A DNA stretch of 64,000 bases from Orientallactaga sibirica. Taxonomy: Eukaryota; Chordata; Mammalia; Rodentia; Dipodidae. The notes below the pieces were generated by a model. The model was not told where the DNA came from, did no database searches, and saw nothing but the letters and a program-made list of their open reading frames with translations. Positions 60,926 through 64,000 of this stretch are shown piece after piece. The DNA is taken from the NCBI GenBank assembly GCA_036365145.1, contig JAEOAD010000035.1, positions 5,535,501-5,599,500 on the forward strand. The letters are read 5' to 3'. The translations under genes and the position numbers were made by a program. The first letter of the stretch is position 1, and each line of letters starts with the position of its first letter.

Positions 60926-62304
60926 TTACATGTTGCAACAGCGCGGGCAGTTCTGTAAAATAAGATGTGGGCATTGTTAATGGCAGGATAATGAATTTGT
61001 TTTGCTCTGAGCAGGCTTTCTGTGAACTGGGATGGTCTTTACAGTAGTGGAAGAGGAGAAAGGACTTGAGCTGAAGGTCATATGACTTGTGGGGCTTAGG
61101 AGGTGACACACTCCAGACCCCATCTCTGGCTCACTGCTTGGTTTGATAAAGTTTTAGCAGAACATTGCCAGCACTACACTTATTGCTTCTAACAGCTTTC
61201 TTCTACAGCAGAGTTGAGAATAGTCCTAATAGTCCTAAAGCAGGCTACAGAGCCTGAAATATTTAATATCTGGCCCTTTATATAAAGTGTTTAAACATCC
61301 CTTGTTTAGATAAAAGGAAAAGGCCCCATGTTTATAGGAATCTTACCAATTGAGCCATCCCCACCCCACTCCAGCTTTTCTTTAAGGTAGCAATTGTACT
61401 ACATAATGTGTAGCCCAGGCCGGACTCAAAGTCATTACTCTGCCTCCTGAGTACTGGCATTACAGGTGTGATCTGCCATAAGTGCCATAAAGTTTTCTTA
61501 TTTTGAGGGCTGAACAAACTGTGGGCGGTGCATGCACAAACAAGTTCTAGACTGTAGTCTGCTAGCCCCAGTGTGGACTCTCCAGCTGTTCCCAGCTGGC
61601 CTGTTTTATCTGTAGCATTGGGCTAGTCCCTCAACTTCAATGCGCCCAATTCTTCCTCTATAAAATGAACAGCAGCAGATTTCTAAGGCATTTTTTTCTC
61701 AGGTTTCTCTAATTTTGAGGAATTTAACTTTATACACATTGGACTGTCGGTGGTGATGCACCTATGTGGATAGAAATTGCTGACAAACCTTACTATAGAC
61801 CAGACCTCTAGGATTCAGATTTCTCTGTTGAAGAATCTCCCCCTTCCATTTATAGATGATACCTTTGACTATGACAAAGCTTTAAGGTCACCTGTCCCAT
61901 TTCTGATCAGCTGTATAAAGTTGTTGGTATGTTCTTTTTTGGATAAGTATCTTAAGATCTAGGTTATTGCTAATGAATACACTATCCAGATAGTTGAGGA
62001 AAGTCTGTGCTTTTTCTAAACACATGGCTATCTTATAACCCTTGTTAATCTCAAAAGAAAATACTTGAATAATTAGCATTTGTTTTCCCCTGGGATGATG
62101 TGAATACATGTCTTCTTCCCCAGATAGGGCACAGACCAAAATGTCCAGTTTTGGGAAACCAAAGAATTTATTAGGGTTACTTACAGAGCAGGGCGAGGGG
62201 TTGTGTAACAGGGTGCTAAAGGTCCAGGAAAGTCCTTGCACCCCAAATCCTAAGTTTGTTTCTAATTTTAGTCAAAGAATTGAATAAAAAAGAAAACTGA
62301 GTAG

Positions 62305-62860
62305 GATAATTATTAAATTATTATGTTTATTGAGGGAAGTAGAGTCAAGGATCCCACATGGAGGGCCTGGGGGAAAAGCATGGAAAGAAAGAGACAAGAA
62401 AGTTCAAGAAGCTCCTGCCATGTGGGGAGCTGGAGGGGATAAAGAACCCATGTGGAGAGTAAAAGCTAGGGGCCCCTCCCAGCTGGGCCTGGGCCTGGCC
62501 CAGCTGAGGGAAAAACTCACCCACAGCTGGACATTCCCGAGTGATCAGAGAGAGCCTTTGCCTTCCCCTTGCAAAGGTATTTGTGACTTTATGGGGATGG
62601 GCTGTCTTCAGGTTGAGGTGAACCAGAGGGCCAGCTGGTTGCTTAGGGTTAGGGGCTGTCTCAGGAAGAGGTTAGGGACAACTTGACTAACCACAATGTT
62701 TAAATTCTATGAAAGGCCTCCCTCCCAGGAGGGGTCCTGGCTGTGGAAAAAAACAGGTCTACGCAAGAGAGATAAGAAGTCAGATCATCTTTGATTTCTA
62801 GGAAGTGCAAACTTTCCTGCCCCTTTTACCTTCAGGGGTCCAATCACCCTAACTCTTCCT
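62305..62860 (-). mobile_element. LTR-like repeat, family A, copy 2 (inverted)
   Basis: The minus-strand partner of 20335-20915, ending acttccctcaataaacataa. On the same strand, about 130 bp upstream, there is a TATA-like gctatataaaggag near 62990, so the element may extend to about 63200. It lies in the first coding intron of BROX. Confidence 0.6.
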
Positions 62861-63484
62861 CCCCCAGTTGCTTACAGGAGCACTAGATGACTCAAACACA
62901 GCAAGAAAAGTCTCATCCAGGATGCTACATCACTTGTAGACAACTCCCAATGAAAGTCTCTCTTACAAGCAGTTGTTTCTCCTTTATATAGCTTCAGGGT
63001 GGGGTCTTGCAACTGTTTCCCAGACTTGTTGATTTCCCTAGTCTCTGGAACTTCCTGTCCCTCCCAGGAAAGAATGTTTCAGTTTGTAGCTAACATAACC
63101 TTAGGGAGTGGTTGTGTGACCTGTAAGATTCAGGTCTCCCAAACTTGGCTTCCTGAATCCCCAGAGCTTCCTTTCTCTCTTCAATTCAGAGGAATCTACT
63201 ATGCAACAACTAGCCATCTACCAAATTCTAGGTTTATAGCTCTACTCTCCTGATGCTGCAAGTTTCAAGTTAGTCTTCAGTAAGTTACACATGTAGTAAG
63301 TGTCTTAAGTCGATGTCAGTGTAGTATAATTTCTGTAATCCCACCTATCTAATTGCCTTCTGGATTAGATGTAGAAGTAGAACTGGTGGTGTACATCTAG
63401 GAGTACAATTATAATAACATTGTATTATTAATGATACAGTAATAATAGGGGAGATCGCAAAAGAGAAAAAAAGGCAACATTTTT

Positions 63485-63690
63485 TAAAAATTATTTTATT
63501 TATTAGAGAGAGAGAGAGAGGTGATAGAGTAGAGAGAATGGTCATGTCAGGGCCTCTAGCCACTGCAAACAAACTCCAGATGCATGCACCACCTTGTGCA
63601 TCTAGCTTTATGTGGGTACTAGGGAATTGAACCTGGGTCTTAGGCTTCACAGGCAAGTGCCTTAACTGCTAAGACGTCTATCCAGGCCAT
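63485..63690 (-). mobile_element. tRNA-derived SINE
   Basis: Last repeat I can name. The final 300 bp of the window are BROX intron with nothing recognisable. Confidence 0.85.
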
Positions 63691-64000
63691 GACAATATTA
63701 CTTACAATGGGAATAAGCAGGGGACATGGAGAAGAAATGTGGAAGGAATACCATCTAGAGATTTGATGTTGGTGGCAATGATGGGGGAAAGAATTTCAAA
63801 ATTAAAAAGGTGAATTTGCACCATGTCTTGCTGCAGAGAAACACAGACAGACTAGGAAAAAATTTAAAATAGTTAATGCCTACATGTTCTTGCATATACT
63901 TGATATATTTATTAAACTATAGGATACAATTTCACTTATTTTAAATACACTTTTCTACTTAATACAGGATGTATTTGTAATTTTGTGTGTAGTGTCAAAT

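Noticed and set aside
61888..62241. A 117-codon minus-strand ORF in the BROX intron
   Set aside because: I considered a retroviral pol remnant because LTR-like sequence lies beside it, but no diagnostic motif is visible. More likely repeat-derived non-coding DNA.
1..64000. CRISPR arrays, operons, phage or defence systems
   Set aside because: The window is vertebrate nuclear DNA. The regularly recurring motifs are SINE copies, with no array structure.

Overview
This window is nuclear DNA from a mammal, most likely a myomorph rodent. The evidence is spliced vertebrate genes with long introns, a CpG-island promoter, and many 7SL-derived B1 SINEs mixed with tRNA-derived SINEs. The B1 and tRNA-SINE variants differ from the mouse ones I remember and resemble those of jerboas (Dipodidae, such as Jaculus). 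That placement is from memory and is tentative.

Three protein-coding genes are present in the order known from human 1q41. (1) The last 11 coding exons of MIA3 (TANGO1) lie on the + strand at 858-7469, with the 3' UTR after them. They encode the end of the coiled coil and the proline-rich SEC23-binding tail, and every exon joins in frame. (2) All ten coding exons of AIDA lie on the - strand from 57287 down to 13580, giving an intact 306-residue protein. (3) BROX starts on the + strand with a non-coding first exon ending at 57929 and a first coding exon at 60446-60562; the rest lies beyond the window. MIA3 and AIDA are tail to tail. AIDA and BROX are head to head across a shared CpG island at about 56.6-58.5 kb.

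The remaining sequence is intron and intergenic DNA, heavily filled with retroelements: B1, tRNA-SINE, B3, B4 and ID-like SINEs, old and rodent-type LINE-1 pieces, two MaLR-type solo LTRs and other LTR-like fragments. Less ordinary contents are a MRNIP processed pseudogene in AIDA intron 4, with its target-site duplication and polyadenylation signal still readable; a very young 1.65-kb tandem duplication in AIDA intron 2; a 35-nt U2 snRNA 5'-end fragment; an L1 insertion with a 5' inversion; and two places where successive SINEs landed in the same target, leaving three copies of one duplication.

The three genes have separate jobs: export of bulky cargo from the ER (MIA3), JNK/axin signalling and ER-associated degradation (AIDA), and ESCRT-linked membrane work (BROX). 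They form a conserved synteny block, not a pathway. I found no sign of an undescribed functional system.
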